From the NCBI GenBank assembly GCA_014155875.1, contig JACEFZ010013232.1:1-64000 (forward strand): a stretch of DNA of 64,000 bases. Direction: 5' to 3'. The notes beneath the pieces were generated by a model. That model saw only the letters and a program-made list of their open reading frames with translations, searched no databases and was not told where the DNA came from. The position numbers were made by a program, and so were the translations under genes. Positions 1 through 9,841 of the stretch are shown one piece after another (the stretch's first letter is position 1; each line of letters opens with the position of its first letter). Source of the DNA: Cepaea nemoralis. Taxonomy: Eukaryota > Mollusca > Gastropoda > Stylommatophora > Helicidae.

Positions 1-3000
1 TCTGTGACTCTTGTAATCAACTTTTATTACGGACCCACAAACCACCCCCATGTCACCACCATGTCTCACACACTTACACCGCTTTTATTATTGATACTGT
101 ATCCACAGTTTCAAGTCAAACATGGATCCCCATTTCCATGTTTAACTCTTCATCGGTAATCTTCATCTGGGGTAATTTTCTATTTTCTAAATAACCCAGC
201 AAGATAGTGTATATCAGGCTCTTCTGACCCCCCCCCCCCCCGGGAAAACCATGTTCAAACTTTTATCAGCTTTACTACACCTGAAATATATTCACTAATC
301 TTTTATTCTCCCATGTGGCTTCCAATTCCCATAACCATTTTACTTGTGTAGTAACCCCCGTTCTACAGTTCATAGCCGTTTTAAACCTTTCTACGCTGAT
401 TATCACAAGCATCAAAATATCCATGAACTTCGTCATTCACTAAGAAAGAATGTGTCTCTCTATAGTTCTCCGTAGTTTATTACTCTTTTTCTGAACGAAG
501 GGTCATAAATTAAAGCCCCTGTATTTGTCTTTATTTCTAGACAAAAACCTTGTAAATTAAACATACTTAATTAACTGCTATTTAACACACAAAACAGTGA
601 AATAAAATCACAACAGGACATCAAATCCCCCCCCAAATTTTTGTAACAATCCTTTATGTTTCCCCGCAACTCAACTAAAAGTATGATGATGATAGTGATG
701 ATGATGGTGACGATGATTAAAATAATACAACATACATCCTAATCTATTTTTTACCTACTACTACTGGTCTCTTTTACGGACCAGCAGTTTACACATAAAA
801 GTCTAAGCACACAATAACCTATTCTAAATCAATTAATCAAACAACAAACAATCATTTTCAAGACCAAATCAAGCAAAACAAAATTTTACATATGAGGCAT
901 TGAAAGCTCAATTTCAATAAATACAACTGTCTTCTCGCTAAAGAGAAGGTTTTCAAAAAAAAATATAATTCACTTAGGAATTAACCACTTAAAGTGACCC
1001 AGCAACATTGGCCTCCTTTTCTAACAAATGTAACACCTATCTATTTAGCCAAGTTATGTATAACAAAACAACTCCATACCAAGCATAAATGCCAAAATAC
1101 TTATATACATATATACAAATATCTCTGTTATCTACAGATTATCTTAATGCAGAGCCATACTTGTTCCCCTCAACCAAAACCATTACTCAACAAGTGACCG
1201 TTCCTTTTCTGGAAGTCAAACATTGATTATCTCCCCTCACAATTTCTATCTTTTTCCATCCTAACTCCTAATACATCATAACATCCAAAATATCCTCATA
1301 AGCAAGCACTGTAAACTACAGTTATTCCAATATCATCTCAATGTACCAGCCACCATCTACTTATCAATTAACCTGTGGCTCGGCACACCAACTGTCTCCC
1401 ATGGCCTTATACAACCATCACCACCACTTCCCAATCCTTACCGTTAACCAAAGTATCTCTACCCTCCTACATCCAACTAAACTTTGTCTATTTACTATAG
1501 ACCTTTCACCAAAACAACTATTCTATTTCCACCTTCTCGTCTACCCGACGCAATTAATTTTTCATTCTACTGCATCAGTACGTCTCACCAGCACTACTTC
1601 AAATCTCTCCTACCCTTTTCATATCGTGACTATAATCAAACCAATCACTCTTATCGGAACACCTTTTCTAACATTCATTTACCTCCTCTTGTTTACCTTC
1701 GCATCTTTCATTCTTCTTGTTATTTCTCGGAAACTTTTTCAGAACTGCAACCCACGCCACCTACAAAGCAAACAGTAGACCTCTCCTTCCTCGTTTCTCA
1801 GTCTTAGGCACCCTTGTTTCGCCATTTTCCTGTCAAGCATACTAAACATTCATAATGTTAATTCAGCATATAACTTCCACAATTTCCTTCCAAGTTCAGA
1901 TATTTTACGAAAAGACATACAATTTTCTTTCTATCTCTCGATTTTCGCATACTCTATGTTCCACGATTTATCAACGTTACTTATCAACCGCTCTTCTCAT
2001 ATTCACACGGACAATGATACACAACACAACCTCGCTCTCATCTCACGCCTACTCTCGTATCGCGACAACCTAACGTCTCCATACTATTACTTACTACAAC
2101 AAAATACTTTAGACGCCACCTCAACATTCCATCAATCATTCCCCACATATCAACACGTGTTGATTTCCTCTACACACGTTGACACAAGACATATTAACGT
2201 TACTCTTACATTCTATCTACGTACTTCACTTAGGCGACTTCATCACACCTCTTTCCTTTTACTTCTTTCATCACGACGAACACCTGTCTGACTACAGTTA
2301 TATTCACGTATGAACACCGCACAACCAGACGAACTATTCTAGAGGACTCTCTCAATTCACTGCTTTCTTATATCACTACTTTACTCAATCACTCACTTCT
2401 ATACGAAGGTCAGACCCTATACACTACCTCTCACAGCTGAAATTACTTTCACAGTACTATCTACTATCTCTTCAAAACAAACCTCATTCTGGTGAACCAG
2501 CCCCTAACTTCGTAACTGTCATTCTATACTTTTCCACCCACAACAACTTTCTTCTTTCTCTACAAGTACGACGTAACTCGTATTTTTCAAGCATCCACTT
2601 CTACAGTCTATTATTTATTATACTTTTATTCTCACGTTCAACTGACTATCTTACGCACAGGATACTCAGTGCCTCCTCAGTCTATATCACCTCACCAGAC
2701 ACTCTCGGTTCACCTGTCAACAATACTATTCTTTCTTCTCTAACCAACAAACAAAACTATCTCGGACATCACGTCATAGCTCTGAGTCAAACTATTTCTA
2801 ACCCGAAGATTCATACTTAATTTATCTCTCACCCTCTACTAATTCTATCCTGAATCTACCCTATTTTACTTAATGTACTCTCCCTACATTTTAACCCAAA
2901 CAGAATATATGATATCCTGTATTACGTAATCCACGTGGAATATCATTTTGCCGTACTTCCTTATCCTCAACACCCTATACACCTACCTTGTACCATGCTA

Positions 3001-3060
3001 CCCCAAAAATTTCATCTGTCTATTTTAGACATCTCATATACCTATACTCTCAAACCGGAG
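1..3060. other. G-poor non-coding stretch, possible distal part of element E
   Basis: No gene is recognisable here. The + strand is built mostly of A, C and T with very little G (C outnumbers G several-fold in most lines from 1200 to 3060). Open + frames at 1341-1778 and 1956-2291 exist mainly because TAG and TGA need G; their translations are low-complexity and match nothing I know. The minus strand is dense in stops. The skew continues more weakly into the ORFs at 3067-4591, so the tract may be the 3' untranslated or internal part of one minus-strand element ending in the LTR candidate at 6386-6653. A G/C homopolymer lies near 229-242. The element link is inference. Confidence 0.4.
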
Positions 3061-3066
3061 TTCTTC

Positions 3067-3777
3067 TCATAAGCCCAAAACTATTTCATTTTCCTTCTTC
3101 ACCCAAGGAATTTTAACCGTTATATAGTGTGTCCAAATAAACACTTCACTGTCTTTCAATACATTCACTCGTCTTTCCGTTATAATGTCATCATCACTAT
3201 CTGTTGTCAACCTGTTAAAGTATTCAGGTCTTAAGGTCCTAAGGTCTTCTATTTTTCTTAAATCACTTTCTGTCGTTGAATAAATACCCGCTAACTGTCT
3301 AGCACTATTCTTCTTAAATGAGTTCCTTCTATTTCTTATATTTGCGTCAGTCTGCTCACTGTTTCCTGTGTACCTTACGTAACGTTTATACCTTCCCATC
3401 TCGTCTTCAGATGACACACTAATTATAGTTCCTTCATCAGACTCATTATAGTTTACTGCAAACACGTCGGCCCTATTCCCATAGTCATCCCCAAAACGTC
3501 TGACTTTCTTTCTCTTCCTCGGTCTTCGTCCCTTAGCCTTTCCTACTGTCTTGTCATACAAACCAGTATTTTGTTTCAAAGAGTCACTACCCAAAACTCT
3601 GTCCGTCTGTCTACCAGCAACTACTCCATATGATGGAACATCACGCCTCGATTCAGGACCTGCCCGTAGTGTAACACTCTCATTCTCCGAATCCTTCTGT
3701 AATAATATCTGATTCAGCATCACTATAATATTCAGCTGTGGGAATATCTTCTCCGTAGCTTGAACTCTGACAGCCAA
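3067..3777 (-). CDS. Unrecognised basic protein ORF (236 aa), element E
   Basis: I do not recognise this protein. The frame is open for 236 codons from a non-ATG (TTG) codon; upstream in the same frame it stays open only a few codons to a TAG, so the true start is uncertain and it may be the downstream part of a spliced or frameshifted product. A strongly basic run of Lys/Arg lies near residues 80-95, followed by an acidic stretch (NESDEG, SSEDE) and a second acidic patch (TDSDDD) near residue 195. Basic plus acidic low-complexity character suits a Gag-like nucleic-acid-binding protein, but no zinc knuckle, protease, RT or integrase motif is seen. It lies 80 bp downstream of another unrecognised basic ORF, in a different frame. 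Confidence 0.4.
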   Translation of the reverse strand: MAVRVQATEKIFPQLNIIVMLNQILLQKDSENESVTLRAGPESRRDVPSYGVVAGRQTDRVLGSDSLKQNTGLYDKTVGKAKGRRPRKRKKVRRFGDDYGNRADVFAVNYNESDEGTIISVSSEDEMGRYKRYVRYTGNSEQTDANIRNRRNSFKKNSARQLAGIYSTTESDLRKIEDLRTLRPEYFNRLTTDSDDDIITERRVNVLKDSEVFIWTHYITVKIPWVKKENEIVLGL

Positions 3778-3856
3778 TATTCCTACACCATCTGGGAACT
3801 AGTTCTTGTCTATGGCTGAATAACTTGACATGGCACTACCTCTATTTACAACCATA

Positions 3857-4591
3857 CTAACACTTTTCTTTATTGACTTCCTTTCGTCCTTGGCCTTGTC
3901 TGTCCATCTTTCCTAACTTCACCTTGTCTCTCTTAGTCAATGAGTTGGTTTTTGACTGATTCTCTATGAAGTCAGTTTGAGTTCCCTTTGTTAACTTGCT
4001 GACTGGTTGTACCTGAGTCTGTGTGCTACTTTCTACCGTATTACTTGTCTGTGTCTGTGTCTCTCGGTTTCTTTTCTTTACTAATATCGTCTTCTTCTTT
4101 TCCTGTCTACTAGTCACATTCGCAACCATTTTAGGACTAGTCTGTATTTTACTTACTGGTTCAACTCTGTCTCTTACACCTGAGTTTAAATATTGTCTTT
4201 GTCTTTTCTCTAACCAGTCGTCACGTCTTTTTCTAGCAGTTGCACTGTGAGAAGGCCAGTCCCATGATTTCTTTGAAATGCTTTTCTCACGCCCATTTTT
4301 GTATTTATACCAGTCCAAGCTTTCACTATTTCGTCTGTTCTCACTGTCTTTTACTCTATATAGATCAGGCCTTGGTTCGTCATAACCATATTGTCTTCTG
4401 TCTTTATTAAGCAATGTCTGTCTCCTGTTATTCTTTCCTACTCTATTACTGTCTACCATAATTCTATAAGGGTCCTGTCTAGTTGTTTTGTTCTTCAACG
4501 TTTTCAGAAAACTCTCTACCTCCGTAATTGACATCTTTAATTCTCCTAACCATGTGCTAACCCGTTGTAACTCCCCGCACAAGAAATTCAT
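3857..4591 (-). CDS. Unrecognised basic protein ORF (244 aa), element E
   Basis: I do not recognise this protein. It opens with ATG and runs 244 codons to a stop at 3857. The first 35 residues could form a helix (LQRVSTWLGELKMSITEVE); the rest is rich in Arg, Lys, Asn, Gln and Ser, with repeated TQTQ motifs around residues 175-210 and a Lys-rich C terminus. This composition resembles a disordered nucleic-acid-binding Gag/nucleocapsid region, but no CCHC knuckle is present. With the ORF at 3067-3777 it probably forms the coding part of a minus-strand element whose 5' LTR candidate is at 6386-6653. It could instead be a decayed host or viral gene. Confidence 0.4.
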   Translation of the reverse strand: MNFLCGELQRVSTWLGELKMSITEVESFLKTLKNKTTRQDPYRIMVDSNRVGKNNRRQTLLNKDRRQYGYDEPRPDLYRVKDSENRRNSESLDWYKYKNGREKSISKKSWDWPSHSATARKRRDDWLEKRQRQYLNSGVRDRVEPVSKIQTSPKMVANVTSRQEKKKTILVKKRNRETQTQTSNTVESSTQTQVQPVSKLTKGTQTDFIENQSKTNSLTKRDKVKLGKMDRQGQGRKEVNKEKC

Positions 4592-4599
4592 ATTCAGTT

Positions 4600-5340
4600 C
4601 CTTTGAAATATCTATCCAGCTGAAACAATATTCTTCTGTATACTTCTTTAGTACCTGGGAAAAAACTTATCCTGAGTTCAGCTGAAATATGTGCTGTGCT
4701 GAGTCTTCTAAGCTGAAATATTTATACAAGTAACCAATTTCATTTTTGTAATTTCTTAATTTAATGTCCAAAACTTGTGCTCAGGTGTTCTGTTCCGCCA
4801 TGCTGAAAAAATACTGAAATAAAGCAAAGAAAGCACTACACAATTTCAATTTTCTAATTTAAGGAAGACGACGACCTATTGTTTTGGAAAACAATTAATT
4901 CAAGTAATTCATATTTATCTATCAAGCTGAAACAATCCTTCTGCTTCTTCTTCTGTATATTCTTATACTCAGCTGAATTTTATGTCTGTTTCTCCACTGT
5001 GCTGTGATGGAACTGTTATACTGAAATCACCAAATCAATTTCACAGGCGTATTTATCTAAACCAACTATATGCTTCACACAAGAGCAGTGTTCAATTAGT
5101 TAATTGTACCTATGCTCGTTATCGGTCAAAATACGCCAGGAGTCTTGTTCTGCCATTTTGAAATATTCTAAAATATAGCACGAAACACAATTTCAACCTC
5201 TTAATTTAAAGAATACACTTACTTATTATATAGCAACGCACAGTTAGTTTCTGGGTCTAAGTATCACACAATTTCACTTCTAAATTTATGTAATGCACTT
5301 ACTTATTATAGCAATGCGCCCACTTATTATAGCAATGCGC
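4600..5340. repeat. Two degenerate direct copies, period about 355 bp
   Basis: Blocks near 4790-4870 and 5145-5215 share an ordered set of short matches (a TGTTC-GCCAT segment, then an AATA..AAAATA segment, then CAATTTCAA..CTAATTTAA). A CAGCTGAAACAAT block near 4617 recurs near 4925. The region looks like an old tandem duplication upstream of the two basic ORFs, in what would be the leader of element E. A short AT-rich piece (CACTTACTTATTATAGCAATGCGC) recurs two to three times at 5217-5345. No coding capacity is seen. Confidence 0.4.
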
Positions 5341-5344
5341 AGTT

Positions 5345-5905
5345 AGTTTCTGGGTCTACAAAGGTCGATAGGCTTCACAAAGCTCGACTTGGCCTCACAG
5401 GGCTCGATATGGCTTCACAGGGCTCGATATGGTTCCACAGGGCACGATATGGTTCTACAGGGCACGATATGGTTCTACAGGGCTCGATATGGTTCCACAG
5501 GGCTCGACATGGTTCCACAGGGCACGATATGGTTCTACAAGGCTCGATATGGTTCCACAGGGCACGATATGGCTTCACAAAATTCGATTTAGCTCCACAA
5601 AGCTCGACAGGGCTTTACAAAACTTGATACTGTTCCACAAAGCTCGACAGGGCTTTACAAAACTTGATATTGTTCTACAAAGCTCGACAGGGCTTTACAA
5701 AACTTGATATTGTTCTACAAAGCTCGACAGGGCTTTACAAAACTTGATATTGTTCTACAAAGCTCGACAGGGCTTTACAAAACTTGATATTGTTCTACAA
5801 AGCTCGACAGGGCTTTACAAAACTTGATATTGTTCTACAAAGCTCGACAGGGCTTTACAAAACTTGATATTGTTCCACAAAGCTCGACAGGGCTTTACAA
5901 AACTT
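5345..5905. repeat. 20-bp minisatellite shifting into a 40-bp higher-order array
   Basis: From about 5385 to 5600 the unit is 20 bp (GGCTCGATATGGTTCCACAG and variants). From about 5600 to 5905 it becomes a homogeneous 40-bp unit made of two diverged 20-bp halves, one starting AGCTCGACAGGGCTTTACAA and one reading AACTTGATATTGTTCTACAA. Because 20 is not a multiple of three, short ORFs in several frames appear; they are not genes. The array lies in the putative leader of element E. Confidence 0.9.
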
Positions 5906-6385
5906 TTGAGGAGCGGTCAAGCGTATCAGCCACCCAGGAACGGACTCTTGAAATAAAATAAAGCTCTGAGATGAGCTGCCGAGGGCTCTATTGATTTTAA
6001 TGATCAAGAAAATCTGTATCTCAACTGACCCCGCCAAAGAGCTTCGGTCCAGGCCAATTATAGCTGTAAGTCCCATAGACGGCCATTTTCTTAGAATTTG
6101 AGAGCTGAAATAATTTACTCAGTTCGTTAACAAGCAGGTGACCTTCAGAGCAGCCAGGTCAAAGCAACGGGAATCCAACTCACAGGAGTATATCAACTAT
6201 AGTTCGGTTACCCAGAGCATAACAACAGGCGGCTCCCGACCTTGATTAAAAAAACCCGACTTGAGAAAACGTTTACTCGAAATACCTTCCTGTTTTTGCA
6301 GTTTTGTCTGGATTCTTTAGTACTTCGCGTGGTAGCCGGGACGGTCAAATTCAGGATCCTGGTCAAGTGGCTCCATTTCGAGCTC
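5906..6385 (-). other. Putative leader downstream of the LTR candidate (element E)
   Basis: This stretch lies between the LTR candidate and the minisatellite. Reading the minus strand directly after the LTR, one frame is open briefly (ELEMEPLDQDPEFDRPGYH) and then stops. No clear primer-binding site starting TGG is seen immediately after the LTR, which weakens the assignment. I see no other gene. Confidence 0.3.
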
Positions 6386-6653
6386 TGTAACAATGTATAG
6401 AGACTCGCAAGACGTGGTTTCAGTTGATAATATAAAGTTTATTAGTCCTTGATGACAAAGCGTTGATGTTAGACTTCACTCCCTCCTAAGGCCGGGTCCT
6501 AACTGCCCATTTAGCTCGAATCCTCGGTCTCAACTGCCCATACCAACCCAATACGTCACGATTGAGCATCCCCCACCCCTTTCAGTCTCAATGCTCAATC
6601 GTGCTGTATCTGTGTTTCCCACTAGAATCCTAATAATACCCAATACTGTTACA
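6386..6653 (-). repeat. LTR candidate (268 bp) of minus-strand element E
   Basis: The segment is bounded by perfect 7-bp inverted termini TGTAACA...TGTTACA. Read on the minus strand it contains AATAAA about 50 bp from its end, as expected for an LTR. It also holds a 13-bp perfect inverted repeat (CACGATTGAGCAT / ATGCTCAATCGTG, near 6560-6604). The 5-bp flanks (AGCTC and GAATC) do not match, so it is not a clean solo LTR; this fits a 5' LTR whose 3' partner lies left of the window. A TATA element and primer-binding site are not convincingly seen. Confidence 0.5.
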
Positions 6654-7038
6654 GAATCCCCCCTTACCCCCAAAGGGGAGGGGGAAAATCTTAGGGTTTC
6701 CAAAGGGAGGGGGGGGGGGTGGAATTAAGATTATTTCAAGATCGGGTTAATACAAGAACTGCTTACTTGACATTGTTTTCCCCTCCATAATTTACGGTTC
6801 TTTACTTCTCGTCCTTCTGAAATTCGTTTTATAACGTAAGCAGATTCGCATATCACGTTTTATGTAGACTTCTAGACTTGTTATAGCATGTATTATTAAA
6901 TTTAGCTTCCTTTTTTACGCATACTATGTAGAGGTGGAGGATTTATAGGAAGGAAATACGGGGGGGGGGGGGGGGGGGAATGACATTCTGAACATATGGT
7001 GAAGGGGTTCATTTGTCATAAAATGTTAAAAATCACTG
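6654..7038 (+). mobile_element. hAT-type MITE, copy 2, missing its left terminus
   Basis: This sequence matches the complete MITE at 26925-27308 over most of its length: the TTAGGGTTTCC block, GGAATTAAGATTATTT, CTTCTGAAATTCGTTT.ATAAC, a G-homopolymer, then GACATTCTGAACATATGGTGAAGGGG. It ends in ATCACTGCTCTA, corresponding to the right terminal repeat. The left terminal repeat is absent; the match stops near the LTR candidate at 6653. The simplest reading is that element E inserted into the MITE, with the left MITE end beyond the window. Confidence 0.65.
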
Positions 7039-7046
7039 CTCTACAA

Positions 7047-7190
7047 GACTAGCAGTCAACTCCATAATTGTTTGGCTGTTTGTGATGCCTGGTCAAGTTT
7101 ACGTTCAGTAGTTTGCCATTGCCTGACACGACGGATAATTTACAAACGACAGCAACGGAGGCAGGACATCTGGCTTATGATAGAGATACG
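7047..7190 (-). mobile_element. SINE fragment (family S1), truncated
   Basis: Matches the body of the SINE family seen at 15904-16120, 49215-49435 and others: + strand AGCAGTCAACTCC, TGTTTGTGATGCCTGG, AAGTTTACGTTCAGTAGTT, TGCCATTGC. The tRNA-like head is missing. It directly follows the MITE end. Confidence 0.6.
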
Positions 7191-7427
7191 TTTCAAATAA
7201 CTTGTCCTATCTATGGGAGGTCCACATGAATAAAACTATAAGGCGTAGTGGAACACGTACAGATGATCACATTTAGAATGAGGATAAAGGAGGGTGTAGA
7301 GAAAGATAAGATGGTGGTGGATGAGAAGAACAAGAAGGACCAAATGAAGAATTAGTAGAAGAAAGAGAGGAAGGAGGCGAATGAGGCGCAGGTGCGAATG
7401 CAGAGAAAGGGAAAAGAAGAAGAAGCA
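7190..7427. other. Unassigned purine-rich sequence
   Basis: Purine-rich on the + strand (many GAAGAA, GGAGG runs). The minus-strand reading is a Leu-rich low-complexity frame produced by that bias. No gene recognised. Confidence 0.3.
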
Positions 7428-7428
7428 C

Positions 7429-7478
<50 letters not shown>

Positions 7479-7506
7479 GTTGGTTGCATATCCTTTACAT
7501 GACGCC
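7428..7506 (-). mobile_element. SINE S1, 3' part and (AAT)n tail, split by element A
   Basis: An (AAT)n tract (7428-7478) followed by AGTTGGTTGCATATCCTTTACATGACGCC. Minus-strand SINE copies elsewhere in the window show the same block joined to a GCAGTCAAC block; here those two blocks are separated by element A (7507-15903) and resume at 15904. This split gives the empty-site structure of the insertion. Confidence 0.75.
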
Positions 7507-7869
7507 TGTCAGGGTCTTAAACCTGGCTTGTTAACCTAACACATGTGAGACAGTACAAGTACAACGTGATTCGACTTGAGACTCAACGACACAACGTTCA
7601 ATGGATTTATTTACAGATCATGTACAATACGATGATCATTACAATATACATGCTATACTTCAATACACTTACATACACAATACAGCTCACAGTCTATCTC
7701 TCAAGATGAACAGACACTCGACTTTCGGGCACAGAAACCACACAGCGCCTTTCTCTCATCAGACGTCCAGTCGAGTCCACGTCCCATAGCTGTCTGTCTA
7801 TAGCTCGCAACGTGCCTCCCCACTGCGTAACGATGTCACTGCATCACGGCACTACTCTAGACTCTGACA
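7507..7869 (-). repeat. Element A 3' LTR (363 bp)
   Basis: Starts TGTCAGGGTC and ends CTCTGACA on the + strand. It matches 15384-15903 except that about 157 bp present in the other LTR between CCTCCCCAC and GCGTAACGATG are missing here. A minus-strand AATAAA is present (TTTATT on + near 7606). The adjoining internal sequence on the minus strand is a short purine tract (CCGGGGGAGCA), a plausible polypurine primer. Confidence 0.88.
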
Positions 7870-9841
7870 TGCTCCCCCGGGGCAACTTTATGAAAGATGT
7901 CATCTTTCATGTATACTATATGTACATACTGGGTTAATATTTTAACCTTGTCAGAGTCGACCCTTCTGTTGTTATATACATTGGTATCAAAATACATAGA
8001 CATACACATCTTGACATAGAAACATATAAGAAATGGCAGTTGTATTCAACGACATGTGGTGTTCAACCTTTAACACTTGTCAAGTTTCATTCTCTCGATG
8101 GCTGATTACCTCAATTGCATTATTGACCCAGTCAGATCGGTAGTACCAGCTTCCCAAGCATCTACCTCGCAGCCTCCAAAGAAAAAGTAATAATATGGTT
8201 TTTGAAACAAAAACCATCTGGCTAGACCGAAATACGGCTTTATATAAGTCGCATTAAACGCTCAAACCCTTACCTCATTTGGCCAGGAGCTCTTGTGTTG
8301 GTCTGCAATGTCGGTAACCCTCTACCATGCCCAGTAGATGGCTTCTTGGTGTGTTAACAATCTGGCAACAACATGGTTATTTATATACAACACATAATCG
8401 TATACATTTCACATTATAGCCCTTTGTGTAATGATGTAATAACAATTAAATGAAAGGGGAATAACTTCAAAATTTATAAAATATAATATTTTACAATAAT
8501 TATTCTATTTCTCAGCGTCATAGCTTGACGTTTCTTCATACTAGCGAGAAAAAGTCGATAGTATGAATAAATTAATCAAGATATGATTCTAAGATTACAC
8601 TACATAAAAAATATTAATACACAATTTGTGTATTCAAAATTGTTGATTCCTAAAGATTTTAGAATCGTCATAGCTTTTTAAACTTTTGTTTGTCGTCTGC
8701 TAATTTTGAACTAAATTTCTAACTAATCCGGAAGTACACACGAACACTAAACAGCTGATGTTGAAACTTGTAGAACACACTTGTTCCGGTCTGATGTAGT
8801 TATGGAATGTACAATGTTCTAATCGTTCATGTGTTGGTTGTTTCACTGGAAAAACTTCTGGATTTCGATTGACTGCAGTGGTGTAGATGTCAATGTTCAG
8901 GTCACGCTTTCACACATGGATTTAAAATATCACTGGAATGTTCCACTCGCAGATACCACTGTCAAATTGGATAGTTCGTTTACGGTAAGTTTCGAGCGAC
9001 TGTGGCACTGTTCTTGTTTTGTAATATATACAATTAATAAAGTTCGCTTTCTACCACACACTACACAATTATACACGACAATCACTACATTAATTAGTAA
9101 AATAAGAACACTATATATATTGGGAGTAAACCGCTCATTGTGTAGGTGACATATAAGTGTGTGGGTCACTTATGAGATAGAAGAGTGACCTGGCTCTTGT
9201 GTATCTTGAGACGGTGCTACATGTACTTTTTCTGCAAGTGGGAGACCGCTAATATGCTAGGGTCGGCCCAGACTTCATCAGGAGGGTGACGAGGGAAATA
9301 GTACGACAGCAAGGAAGGAGCCTTGTTCATCGGTGCAGTGTCAGTCAGGCAGTGGTACTGCGCTTGATCAGCCCTTGCGTGGTTCTCTGTGTGAAGAGGG
9401 AACTTTGGAGAGGCAGCAGTCCTTGGAGTTCCAGTCCACTGGAGGAGCCTGGGTGAGTCGCTACCACGACTGGACAACCGCACGAGCTATCGTCCGCCTC
9501 CATGATGAATACTCATCTGCGTCTTTGATCTTGTACATAGTTCTTCTAGTCTGGCTTTTCAGCCATCCTTCTCTGTGTTGTGGTTGATGTAGTTCAGAAT
9601 TAAATTTTGTTCTCTTAGCTATGACTTTGTGCAGTGATATGACTGGTGTCTGGTCCGAGCCCCCTTGGGGTTTGGAACCCTAGGTGAGGGAGGGAAGGTT
9701 AAACTGTCCCGGCTTGTGTGGGGCCTGGTAGATGTAGAGTGCTATTGAGGTGGTTGGAGCAAAGGCAGGGGATTGTATCTATCGTGGCAAACCAGACCAA
9801 GCCCCGGCTGTGTTGATCTGAGTGTATTCTACACACTGCAC
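7870..9841 (-). other. Element A 3' untranslated region
   Basis: About 2 kb between the RNase H stop and the 3' LTR. No conserved domain is recognised in any frame, including 8829-9149 and 9217-9587. It may hold remnants of an accessory gene, but nothing supports an env-like protein (no signal peptide plus membrane anchor pattern that I can see). Confidence 0.5.

Noticed and set aside
1341..2291. Plus-strand ORFs of 111-145 codons
   Set aside because: They stay open because the strand is G-poor and so lacks TAG and TGA; translations have no domain features.
8829..9587. Env-like accessory gene in element A
   Set aside because: Frames are short and on both strands, with no signal peptide, cleavage site or anchor pattern.
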